The notes under the pieces are model-generated. The model was not told where the DNA came from. It ran no database searches and saw only the letters and a program-made list of their open reading frames with translations. 64,000 nt of DNA, from positions 7,446,597 to 7,510,596 of the forward strand of contig JABAKD010000010.1 in assembly GCA_012845835.1 (NCBI GenBank). The letters run 5' to 3'. The position numbers and the translations under genes are program-made. The stretch is from Undaria pinnatifida. Lineage: Eukaryota; Sar; Phaeophyceae; Laminariales; Alariaceae. Each line of letters opens with the position of its first letter. The first letter of the stretch is position 1. This document shows positions 1 to 9,528 of this stretch, in pieces.

Positions 1-3000
1 AGAACAAACAGGGTAGTACAAGGGCTCCAGGATCATAACCTGGAACGAGTCCAGCAGTTTCCGGTGCACGTCACGGGGGAGTTTCCGCGAAGCCTTCGGG
101 ATCATAACGCTTACCACAATCCTCGGCATCTTCGCTTGATCCTCGGTTGGGGGCAGCTCACCGGCCTCCTGGCCAACCCGAATCCGAATCTCCTCCATTT
201 CCATTTTCAGCTTCTCCTCCGATTCCACACCGAGTACCCGCCGCCAATCGGTCCCGTGAATCTCCATCAAACTTCTCATCGCACCGATTTCCGTGTCGCT
301 GACTTCAGACCAGGGGCTGTCGCTCCTATCACCGGCAGCATCGCCACCGACCGCATCCGCCATCGCAACCCCTCTCCCCACCACGGCCCCGGCGAGCGTC
401 AGTCCCACCCCCGCCCCTCCCCCTAGCCCCGGCCTCCTTCCTTTCTCCTTCCCCCTCCCCATTTCTCTCCTGTCGCAATGCTGCAGCCCCAAAGCACGGC
501 CGTCGCCACTAATCTTTACACCACACCCTCCCTCCGCGCTGTCCACCCTCCACCTCGCCACCCGCGTTGCAGGCATTGACGGAGAGCGCTCCCCCCTCCC
601 CGGGCTCCTGGACAGCGACGCGTCCCGCCTCCCGAGCGGCGCGCGCGAGGCGTGGTCGCGGCCGTCGCCTTGCCCGCGGTCACGGCCACCGTTTGCATCA
701 CGCGAGCCTTGGCGCACTGACCGGCCGGTCTGCGACCTACGCTCCGGCGAACGGCGACTGTTCTCCCTAGAGCGACGGCGGTCGGGCGACTGTCGTCCGT
801 GCGACCTATAGTCTTGCGAGGAACCCGTTTCCCTCGATCTGCGGTCCCGCGAACGGTGGTGGTCATCCCGGCGAGCACCTCGCGACGGCGGAGCACCTCG
901 CGCCCCGCGACCCGGGCTATGGGCGCCCCGCTCCCTAGGAATCAAACAATCCGAATCCCGCTTGCCGCGCCTGTGATCGTCTCTCCGATGCGACTCATGT
1001 CGCCGGTCTCCTTCCTTCTTAACAGGCGAGCCCCTGCAACGTTCCCGGCTAGCATGGTCCCGCCTTCCTCCGTCGCGGTGGGAGTCGCCGTAATCACTCT
1101 CAAGCTTCCGCTGACGAGATATCCCCCTCCTCAACGGCCCCCCTTTACCACCGCCACTGCCGCTACCGCTACCACTACTGATACCCCCGCTGCTTCTGTC
1201 GTCGTAGACCTTGCTGTCGGAAGGGAGTCGCCTGTCACCATCCGGCTTCCTGGGGATCGAGCCGCAACCGGAAACGTGGCTGCCTCGCCTCCCGTCTCCC
1301 CGCTGACACGACTCGTGCCGCCGGTCCCCCTCTTTCTCGACAGGCGAGCCCCTGCGACGTTCACGGCTGTCGTGGCCCGTTCTTCCTCTGCCGCGGTGAG
1401 AGTCGTAGGATTCATCACTCTCGAGCCTCCGCTGGCGAGACATTCCCCTCCTCATCGGCCCTCCTCCACCACCGCCACTGTCGCTACCGCTACCACCGCT
1501 GCCGCTGTCACCGCCCCCACCGCTGCTGCTATCGCCGCCAAGCTCGCTGTCGGAAGGGCGCCGCCTAGAGTCCCGGCTGTACCCTCTCCGGCTATCACCG
1601 CGCGCCGACCGGTCTCGCGACCCCGGCGACCGACGAAAAACGCTTCGATCTCTGCGCAAAACTGGGGGGGAAGAGAAGTCCCGAGAGCGGGAGCGTTCGC
1701 TTCTGCGTTCGCGCCTTCTCTCGTTCCTCCCGTCGTCCTTCCTCTCAGTCCTCCCGTCACTCACACCACTGCCCCCCCTCGGCCTCTCGCCGTAGCCACC
1801 GTCCCGACTGACCTCTCGAGACTCGTCCCCCTTGCCCCTCGACCTTTCGCCATAGCCACCATCGCGACTGAGCCCTCGAGACCCGTCAGCCTTTGCCCGG
1901 TCGCGACTGTCGCGTCGAGAACCGTCTCCCTCCACCAGATCTCTACTGTCGCGCCGACGCCGGGCGGCAGATCGCAGCCGCCCGACCTTGGAGCGAGAAC
2001 GCGCTGGCCAGGATGGGGACCGCCGCGGCTCCGCCAAGGGCCTCGAACTTGAGCGAGGGTGCCTTGACAAGGAAGGAAGCCGGGAATCGCGCCGGTTGTC
2101 CCCGTTCTCGGATTCATCCAGGGTCCTGCGCGATCTTCGGCTCCTGATAACGTGTCGACTCTCATCGCGCCTGCGTGCACCCTTGCCCTTGTCGGTGGCG
2201 CGAGGAGCCGAGCCGGAGGCATCGCGCTTGCTGCCTTCTAGCCGTGAGTCTCGAGAAGCGCTTCGGGAGCGATAAGAGCTTCCCGAAGATCCGTCGCTCG
2301 ATCGAGAGTCAGCGGAGCCAGCACGGCCGTCACGCCTTCCGTCGCGTCTGTCGTCGACCCTGCCATCGATTCCGTTCTCCAGTCGGTCATGTCGTCCGTC
2401 ATCGTGCTTGTCGTCGACCCATTGTTCTATCCTGTCGGCACGGCGATCGTCACGTCTGCCCTCATGCCTGTCATCACACTTGTCACCGTGCCCATCGCCA
2501 TGCCTGTCATCACGTCTACCACCGCGCCTGTCACCATCGTGGCTGCGGGTATACTCGCCGGACTTGTTCACAGATACCCCATTCTCTCCGCGTTTAGCCG
2601 ACGCCCGTTCCTTCTCGCCGGGCCCGGAAACCATCGCAGAAGAATGCGACTCCTCATCCGTCGGCTCGCGCGAACGCGTGAGGATCGCATCAACCAACCT
2701 TGGCTTGTTGCCACCCTCGCCCCCACCCCTGCTGCCTTTAACCTTGTTCTCGCCGCCTTCCTCGCCCCTCACCTTTCTGCCAGTGTCAGTCCCCTTCCGT
2801 TCTCCTGAAAGGGGTTCGACGGGTCCGCCTTTCTCACGCTCGGCAGCGGAGTGGGAATGAGGGGCACCACCAGTCGACGTAGGGTTGGCGCGGGAGCCTT
2901 TGCTCGTGTCATCTCCGTCTCCGCCGCTCGGAGCGTTGATCACCTCTTTCCTAGGTGTCACCGAAGACCTCTCGGTAGCGCCATTCCCGTCGCGGAGAGA

Positions 3001-3792
3001 CCACGCAGACGCCGCCCCCGCCGCCACAACCAACATAGGCGTTACCTCCGCGTCCTTCTTGGTGGAAGACGAGCCAGCCTTGACGCCTCGATCGGACGGA
3101 ACAGCCGTCGCCTTCGCTTTGCTCGGCGCGTCCGCGGGCCCCACCGTCGAGGGCGTAGCAGACGCTGCGTTCCCGCCGCCGCTCGCTCCCACCTCGTCCA
3201 CGGCTTCAGGAGCGCCTGAGAAGGCGGCTTTAACTGCGTTCTCGCCACTCTTAACCACCTCCGCGTCTGACCCAACCGCCTCCAAGTCCAAGCTAGCCAC
3301 CTTGGCATTTTTCGCCTTCTTCGGCCTTCCTCTGCCGCGCTTGGCAACCGTCTTTCCGGCACCGCTCGCCCCCGCCGATGCTGTGCCGCGCTTGGCAACC
3401 GTCTTTCCGGCACCGCTCGCCCCCGCCGATGCTGCAGCTGCGCAGCCTTTCGACGCAGTCTTGCTTTCGCTCGTAGCAGCGGCAGCGTCAGCACCAGCGC
3501 CAGCATCATGGGTCCACATACGGCGCTTTTCGCGGTTGATCGCAACCCAGTCTGATCGCAATGCCTCCAACTGCATTTCGCTCACTGCCAGCTTCAACCT
3601 GGAAACACTCGGTGGCCAGGACGACGGCGCCGGTAGCTGCTCGGACATGACCTCATCCCCGTCACCGTCACCATTGCCACCACCGCCACCACCGTCGGCA
3701 CCGTCAACGGTGGTGGGCACCTGTACGCTCCGCCGCTCTTCGGCCAAGCACAATTCAAGCTGGGTGGCAACTCGTGCCTTTAACATTTTCAT
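1..3792 (-). CDS. AT-hook, RS/RD-rich nuclear protein (3' end beyond window)
   Basis: One minus-strand frame is free of stops from 3915 to the left edge; the first ATG is at 3792, giving at least 1264 codons with no stop inside the window. Residues 1-110 are acidic and Gly-rich. An AT-hook core (KRGRGRPKK) lies near residues 151-159, preceded by two copies of a 17-residue Ala/Gly/Lys unit. From about residue 430 to 1100 the chain is dominated by Arg-Ser, Arg-Asp and Gly runs typical of SR-type splicing or chromatin proteins. Near residues 1158-1209 a W-x17-W segment (SPWSEV to HGTDWRRV) loosely resembles a SANT/Myb repeat. Role in DNA binding or pre-mRNA processing is inference from composition. 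Antisense ORFs of over 300 codons are shadows of this frame. An intron in the low-complexity part cannot be excluded, nor an upstream exon. Confidence 0.72.
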   Translation of the reverse strand, partial: MKMLKARVATQLELCLAEERRSVQVPTTVDGADGGGGGGNGDGDGDEVMSEQLPAPSSWPPSVSRLKLAVSEMQLEALRSDWVAINREKRRMWTHDAGAGADAAAATSESKTASKGCAAAASAGASGAGKTVAKRGTASAGASGAGKTVAKRGRGRPKKAKNAKVASLDLEAVGSDAEVVKSGENAVKAAFSGAPEAVDEVGASGGGNAASATPSTVGPADAPSKAKATAVPSDRGVKAGSSSTKKDAEVTPMLVVAAGAASAWSLRDGNGATERSSVTPRKEVINAPSGGDGDDTSKGSRANPTSTGGAPHSHSAAEREKGGPVEPLSGERKGTDTGRKVRGEEGGENKVKGSRGGGEGGNKPRLVDAILTRSREPTDEESHSSAMVSGPGEKERASAKRGENGVSVNKSGEYTRSHDGDRRGGRRDDRHGDGHGDKCDDRHEGRRDDRRADRIEQWVDDKHDDGRHDRLENGIDGRVDDRRDGRRDGRAGSADSRSSDGSSGSSYRSRSASRDSRLEGSKRDASGSAPRATDKGKGARRRDESRHVIRSRRSRRTLDESENGDNRRDSRLPSLSRHPRSSSRPLAEPRRSPSWPARSRSKVGRLRSAARRRRDSRDLVEGDGSRRDSRDRAKADGSRGLSRDGGYGERSRGKGDESREVSRDGGYGERPRGGSGVSDGRTERKDDGRNERRRERRSERSRSRDFSSPPVLRRDRSVFRRSPGSRDRSARGDSRRGYSRDSRRRPSDSELGGDSSSGGGGDSGSGGSGSDSGGGGGGPMRRGMSRQRRLESDESYDSHRGRGRTGHDSRERRRGSPVEKEGDRRHESCQRGDGRRGSHVSGCGSIPRKPDGDRRLPSDSKVYDDRSSGGISSGSGSGSGGGKGGPLRRGISRQRKLESDYGDSHRDGGRRDHASRERCRGSPVKKEGDRRHESHRRDDHRRGKRDSDCLIPRERGAHSPGRGARGAPPSRGARRDDHHRSRDRRSRETGSSQDYRSHGRQSPDRRRSRENSRRSPERRSQTGRSVRQGSRDANGGRDRGQGDGRDHASRAPLGRRDASLSRSPGRGERSPSMPATRVARWRVDSAEGGCGVKISGDGRALGLQHCDRREMGRGKEKGRRPGLGGGAGVGLTLAGAVVGRGVAMADAVGGDAAGDRSDSPWSEVSDTEIGAMRSLMEIHGTDWRRVLGVESEEKLKMEMEEIRIRVGQEAGELPPTEDQAKMPRIVVSVMIPKASRKLPRDVHRKLLDSFQVMILEPLYYPVCS
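3334..3435 (-). repeat. Identical 51-bp tandem duplication in coding sequence
   Basis: Two adjacent 51-bp copies (3334-3384 and 3385-3435) are practically identical and encode the same 17 residues just before the AT-hook. The period is a multiple of three, so the frame is kept. This looks recent. Confidence 0.85.
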
Positions 3793-4732
3793 CCTTTTGC
3801 AGTTGACACAAGCCAGGAAAAACGGACGGGCGGGTTTGCGGTTATACGATAATCTTTTGAGAAATGGACGCACATTTATGGGGCACAACACTACATGGAA
3901 GTAGTATGGGATAAATTAAGCACTTCTAAAATGGTTAACCCTCGGTTTTGGCGACAACCTAACGTACATACCCTGGCCGGAAACAGTGTGGGAATACTTT
4001 TGTTAATCTAAAAGGGTTACAATAACCTAGCCCCTTCACAAGATGGCCCTCGCTCGTGGCGATAAACCTACTGGACAGTAGAGCGGGATAATTTTTGCCG
4101 TTATAAAACGGTTACACAAAACAGTCGTGGTCCCGCGTTAGTGCGGTACACGTTAGTGCGGGGCTCCACTTCAGTGCGGTAACGTTTGTCACTACCTCGC
4201 TCTACAGAATACCGCACTATTAATAGTTCGGAGTGCCACTTTAGTGCGGCCATTGTCATTTGGCAAGGGCACCGCACCAACGAAGGGCCACGACTGTAGC
4301 TCTTTTAGAACGGCACCCACATTATAAGAACAACCTGCTTGAAGTTAGCGTTACATAACTTTGGCAGATATAAAAAGGGTACGATATAGTACCCTTCGCG
4401 GCGACGGTAGCACACTTTGCGAGCACGAAAAAAAAAACGAGGCGGCGGGCACCCAAGCCCGGCGGGAGAGCGAGTGGGGCCGGGGGGGCGCGATTTACAT
4501 CCCCCGTCTACGTCTACATCGCTGTCTACGCCCCCACCTACATCTACTATACATCCTCACCTATGGACAAATCTATACCAGGGAGCGAATGCAATTATAC
4601 GACCACTCTGTCCGGGAACGTAAGGGCGGTATGGTATATTGTGAATTTCCAAAAAGGTGATTACATTTCCGGGCAACGTGGTACTTGTAACCGGTATGAG
4701 TATATCTATTTAATAAAATTGTTCAAGTTTAA

Positions 4733-4777
4733 AGACGTCAGCTGTGAGTTCGACGAATTTAGGGTCGATATATTTAT
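4733..4777 (-). repeat. Mini-ORF repeat copy (reverse)
   Basis: Read on the minus strand this encodes IDPKFVELTADVF, matching the mini-ORF found at 7818, 27961, 28368, 28517 and 44372. Confidence 0.75.
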
Positions 4778-5169
4778 CTTGTCTCGTGGTAAAAAATAAA
4801 TACTTCGATCGCGTGGTTGAGCTTTCTTTGTGCCGTGCTGCTAGCGGCACGTTTGACCCCGACGCACAAACACAAAATGAACATGTTTCGAAGTGTACTC
4901 CGTACCTGGTGTGATACACACCGTCTCCCAAAATCCAGAAAAGAGTTGTTAATACCTACCTGGTACCTGGTATTTACCACACACCCCTTTTCCCAAACAT
5001 TTTTTTTCAATTCCTCAGTATTTTTTACACCCCGAAGACTAAACTAAACGTTCACCTGGTACATATGTGTCAACCAGCAGGTGCGCGCGCAAGAGCCGCA
5101 CCGTTTAGATTCCACCATACAAACGATATCTAGATCGTGAAGATCATGTACTTCCGGGGTATTTCTGCC

Positions 5170-5360
5170 CCTTATACATGAGGGCTTTTTTGACGGGCCG
5201 CGACCCGGCCCGCGGTGAGTCGGAGAGTTTTCATCGCGGATTGAGTCGGGTCGGGTCTGAAGGTGTTCGAAATATCACGGGTCGGGTCGGGTCGGGTCTG
5301 GTCAGGAGCTCCAAACATCACGGGTCGGGCCGTGTCATCCTGAACCGACCCGACCTGCGA
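5170..5360. repeat. GGGTCGG-rich degenerate array
   Basis: Repeated GGGTCGGGTC units with interspersed reverse complements (GACCCGACC). A similar block occurs at 28640-28800 and a short one at 26610-26640. Confidence 0.7.
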
Positions 5361-5447
5361 GAAAACGATCCAACCGGTACAAAAAAACTACTAAAAATCT
5401 ACCGTAGATCATGAAACGGGCAATCAAGTCTTGCCTGATGTGTGCTC

Positions 5448-5678
5448 TCATTTCACCCACCTAGCACCCTTCGCTGCCCGGTTACACTTGCGCGCTGCTT
5501 TCCCCTTCAGCATCCCAATGGCGTGCAGCAGCTCGCGGGCCTTGCACGCAATCATGCCGCGGCACACCGCGGGCAGGTTCCGCTTGAGGAACAGGCGCTT
5601 CGACATGACCACGGCCAAGTGCGCGGGGTGAACCCGGCCGCAGGTGTTTACCATCCTGATGATAAACTTGTCCAGACC
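5448..5678 (-). CDS. Candidate terminal exon, unrecognised
   Basis: A 231-bp minus-strand open stretch follows a pyrimidine-rich GCTTTGCTTGGC tract ending in CAG and closes with TGA at 5448. It encodes 76 residues beginning GLDKFIIRMVNTCGRVHPAH, with several Cys and Lys/Arg and ending in a basic tail. I do not recognise a family. It could be the last exon of the SET methyltransferase gene upstream on the same strand, but its phase (0) does not fit the phase-2 end of the candidate exon at 7088-7374, so another exon would be needed between them. It could equally be an independent or broken gene. Confidence 0.35.
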   Translation of the reverse strand, partial: GLDKFIIRMVNTCGRVHPAHLAVVMSKRLFLKRNLPAVCRGMIACKARELLHAIGMLKGKAARKCNRAAKGARWVK

Positions 5679-6264
5679 CTGAAGCCAAGCAAAGCAAAGC
5701 AAAGCCAAGCAAAGCCAAGCAAAGCCAAGCGGCATGGGAAGGTGCAGTGGGCACCAGGGCGATGCGAGTGGGGGGGGCAGAACGCATACTATGGAAGGAG
5801 CGCGCCAAACTTTTTATTCGACTGTTTGCTGGAGCAGCTCTAAGTTCTCACCCACAAACGATCTAAGAGAAAACATGAAAGCGCGACCGGTTAACAATAA
5901 GCTACCTCATTTAGCCCATATGGGGCCCATGCATAGAACTAGCGACTAAAAATTAGTGTTCGAAACAAAATTTCAAGCGTCTACAAGTAGTGTGGGCGAG
6001 CAGTACGAGTAGGATAATGGCGCACCCGTCCTGTACGGCCCCTTGCATTGTTGTACTTCGGTCACCACTGTTCATCATCCCCCAATCAGAGTTTGGTAGA
6101 CTAGAGAGTAGCGAGAAAACGATCGCTATCCAAGGAGATAAATGGTGGCCGCAGACGGCGAAACAGGACGGGGATAGGATAAGCAAACAGTTTCTATGTA
6201 GTATATGGAAGAAGCGTAATAACCGCCCGAATGTTGGAGGTGTCTCTATTAGGAGTAGGAACGG

Positions 6265-6348
6265 TGCTCCGTCTCGAAAGGGATGCGCGGTCAATGGTCA
6301 AATCACTAAGGCAAGCAACAAATGAGTACGCGCCCCCCCCCCCCTAAT
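6265..6348. repeat. Dispersed repeat ending in a C tract (copy 1)
   Basis: A segment starting GGTGCTCCGTCTCGAAA and ending in CGCGCCCCCCCC is also present, diverged, at 21435-21520 and 32752-32830. Confidence 0.7.
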
Positions 6349-7087
6349 CAGCAGTAGTGCCCGATGCCGTAATCATCAATTTTCGTCGTCATTTTTTTTG
6401 CTCTGAAGACCCCTATTATAAGGGGTTACGACCGATTCGCCGCATGCGGCATCAGGGGCGGGCCCATATTCGGAAGCACAACGGCGACTAAATTCCGATT
6501 CTTCGCGAAAATCAGCTTTTGTGAGGTTTGCACTGAAGGGAGAATACCTCGTGACGCGCGGGTGCGTGCGAGAGAGCGCACGACGGCGCCGCAGCCCACC
6601 TAGAGGACAGATCGACCACCTACCGTCGTGCTCGCGCAAAAATGGGCCTGCTAATCGGTTGTCTACGAGTGTTCTTCACATTAAACTGCAGCAATATTTC
6701 CACCCATCTAAATCCAGCACAACCAGTGACCCTTGCTGATGCTTTTTAAGGATAACTGCACCCTCACGGCGTGTCTCTAAACTGCCCCCAAAAGGCACGG
6801 GAACCCTTGGAAAGTGGAACGGAAAAGTATTGAGCTCGCTGCTGATTGGTTATCAAATCGGATAGATCCCTAGCGTTTCCACCCTGACCGTCAATTTTGG
6901 GAGAGGAAGAAGAAGTGCCAGAGTAGTTAATCTTGCGCAGCAAAACCAAAAACTCCACTTGGAACGGGATTTACGGCAACGGATTGGTACTGAGAGTGTT
7001 TGCTTCACATCTGGGAGCGTTGCTTCACACGCTGGAGGCCCACAGCCCACGACAGAATAAGTGCATATGGGATGATATGGAACTCAC

Positions 7088-7374
7088 GGGGTGGAGCATA
7101 TGCGGACGCCGTAGGGCTCGCCCGCGGCAGCAGCCACGCGATACCGCCATGGCCAGGCCAGGAGGCTCATGAGGAAAAATTCCGGGTTGCGCACGAGGCT
7201 CTGGCGACCTATTTTCTGGCAAAAAGCGTGGCACCGATGTTGGTAACTTTTTTGGCTGTCCTCGTCGATCCACGACGGCAATATCACAACTTCTAGATTT
7301 GTCCCGAGGGTGCCGCTTGGATGGCTAGCACCGTCTTCTGTGAGGCTTGCCTTGCGGTATATTTGCGTGTGCAG
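7088..7374 (-). CDS. Candidate internal exon, unrecognised
   Basis: Minus-strand open stretch bounded by an AAACAG acceptor (exon from 7374, phase 0) and a strong GTGAGT donor (exon end 7088, phase 2). It encodes about 95 residues including EVVILPSWIDEDSQ and SLVRNPEFFLMSLLAWPWRY; the amino-acid mix looks like folded protein rather than repeat. The start phase matches the phase-0 end of SET exon 6 (9244), so it may be the next exon of that gene, adding a domain after the post-SET motif. No family recognised. Confidence 0.4.
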
Positions 7375-9243
7375 CTGTTTTCTGGGTCAGGAGCACTCGC
7401 TGCCCACGTGACGGCACCCTTGCGCTAGAGTTGAGCTGCACGGTTCCGCCGCAAAAGTCAGTTAAACTATTGCCTGTTCGGGTCGGTTGCCCAGAATTTA
7501 CCAGTCCACATCGGACGCAAGCAGGTTAGAACGGGACGAACTGCCTCGTTCCATTCCAACCGTTCCAGCGAGGTCGAAATCAGTCAACACACGCCCTCGG
7601 TATGTACTGCTGTACTTCAGTATGACACGTCTTGCTTACAAAATCCACATTAGCAGTTTTGGCAGGTATTCGCGTGAACAACATCTACACCATATTTGTA
7701 TATTATGGTCGTCGGACGGAGCGTGCACCAGTCATGAAAAATCGGGTACGCGAGGCTGGAAAATGGGTCTCTAATTGTGGGCGCTGCCAAAAATAAAAAA
7801 CCAGCATTGCTCGTAATAAATGAATACCGACCCTAAATTTATCGATATTCACAGCTGACGTGTTCAAAAGAATTTTCAAAACTAAAACAGCAAGTATTAA
7901 GAATACACCGGTACACCTGGTAATAATTTTTTGCGCCCCAAAAACAGAAACTATTTATTTATTATTTACTAGTCGTTTTAGATTATCATATATACGAAAC
8001 GTGTGTTTCTGCCCATTTATTTTTAATTGCTAGCCTAGTTTGTTACCCCCCTAAACGTGTTTTCATATAATACCCAGGGTGCCAGCGTTCAGACTGGGAA
8101 ATCACCTTCAGAACCTTTCCACGGTTGGTGGAATACATACACGAGTACCTATTCGTTGTTCAGGTTCCTCGTGTGAAACGCTCCACACCTCATCCCAAAC
8201 CCCGATTTTGATTCAAATAAGTGCTATTAATATCATACGCCCTTCCGCCATACACCCTCAAGATTTCGATTAAAAGCGAATGGTACGCCCTTAAGCCATG
8301 CGCCCTTACGTGAGGCGCTCCACCCCGCACCCGAAACCTCATTTTGATCAAACATATGGTACCAGGTAAAAGCTTAAGATAAGAAGCGCTCCAACCGTCG
8401 CATTAAACGAGTTTCGCTTTGTACGCGCTTATGTGAAGCGCTTTACACCACCGTTGGCCAGATACCGATGGCGAGATGCTCTACACCTTTTATCCCAAAA
8501 CCCGATTTAATGAAAAAAAAAAATGTACCTGTCCAACAACAAAAAATATAAGCTCGACACGAACAAAGCCTTAAAAATGTGCGAAGCGCCGAGATCTTAG
8601 GGAGGGGATGACAAAGAACATCCCCGGGTCAATCAATGAATGTTTCAGCCCGTTCATCTACCTGCATGTGGGGATACGATTATCAACAAGTCTTGTATGA
8701 CAGCAGTACCGCATGGACTCAATTTCATATCGAGCATATTTTTACTGTTTTTCATATTGACCTTATATTTATTGTCGGACTGATACGCGCTTATGTGGAG
8801 CGCTCTACATCGAACCACAAGCCCGGTTCTGATTTAAGAACGACTAAGTACGCGCTTAAGTGCAACGCTTTTACAATTTACTCCAAGCCCAATTTTGACA
8901 CCAAAAAAGAGTGCGCGATTATGTGACGCGCTCTACACCAAATCCGATTACTTTTTTAACGGTACGCGCCTATGTTAAGCGCTTTACACTCTACCTTAAA
9001 CACCATTTTGATTATTCTTTTAACAGTGCGCGCTTTTCACCTAAGTAAATCCGAATACATGTACCAGGTATATATATTAATGGGAATTGGTACGGGATTT
9101 TCACCACGGCAACTCCAAATTATTTTTCAAAAAAACAATTACAAATAACCGGGTAAATACAAAGACAGCAGCGCCAGTACGTGCTTTAGACCTCGCCAAA
9201 CTCGTTTTTTCAAGTAAAAACAAAATGGCACGCGATTTCTCAC
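7375..9243. other. Non-coding stretch with ~65-bp diverged repeats
   Basis: Either an intron or 3' flank of the SET gene. From about 8080 to 9050 it contains ten or so diverged units built on GTACGCGCTTATGTGAAGCG CTTTACACC and AAACCCGATTTTGAT. A mini-ORF repeat copy lies at 7818-7870. No exon seen. Confidence 0.55.
7818..7870 (+). repeat. Mini-ORF repeat copy (decayed)
   Basis: Starts ATGAATACCGACCCTAAATT; the reading M-N-T-D-P-K-F is retained, then the frame ends at a TGA. Confidence 0.7.
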
Positions 9244-9528
9244 TTCCGCGTCGTCCGAATGCAGCCACGGCCGCAGGTGCTCCCCCGTCTCCGGGTCCTG
9301 CCACTTCGGGGCGGTCTTTTTGCGACATCGCCCCTTCCCGTGAGACTTGTCACCGCCACTCCCACCACCGCTCGCCCCTCCTCTGTTCCCCGTCCCACCA
9401 GAAACGCCTCCCACATTGTCCCCGTCTTCGCCACGCTTCGTTCCCAGGACCTTGATGCAGTTGGGATGCCCGCAGAGGCAGTCCCTCGCTTCTTCGTCGT
9501 ACCGTACGTAGCAGTAGTTGAATGTAAC
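9244..9528 (-). CDS. SET gene exon 6: end of SET and post-SET
   Basis: CTACAG acceptor before 9528; candidate GTGAGA donor after 9244, both phase 0; 95 codons. Contains VTFNYCYVRY, the post-SET C-x-C-x4-C motif, then a Gly-rich linker and a basic stretch. If the donor is not used, the frame runs on and stops at 9139. Confidence 0.9.

Larger units (their letters stand above)
3793..5447. other. Gene-free stretch with short repeats
   Basis: No coding signal is convincing. It holds TTAGTGCGG-type repeats at 4139-4250, a mini-ORF repeat copy in reverse at 4733-4777, three TACCTGGTA-like motifs at 4904-4972 and a GGGTCGG-rich block at 5170-5360. The first few hundred bases are presumably the promoter side of the AT-hook/RS gene, but no core element is recognisable. 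Confidence 0.5.

Noticed and set aside
799-2052. 417-codon plus-strand ORF (and 2885-3904, 339 codons)
   Set aside because: They are antisense, in codon register, to the RS/AT-hook frame; their Pro/Thr/Ala/Arg composition is the mirror of Arg/Ser/Gly codons.
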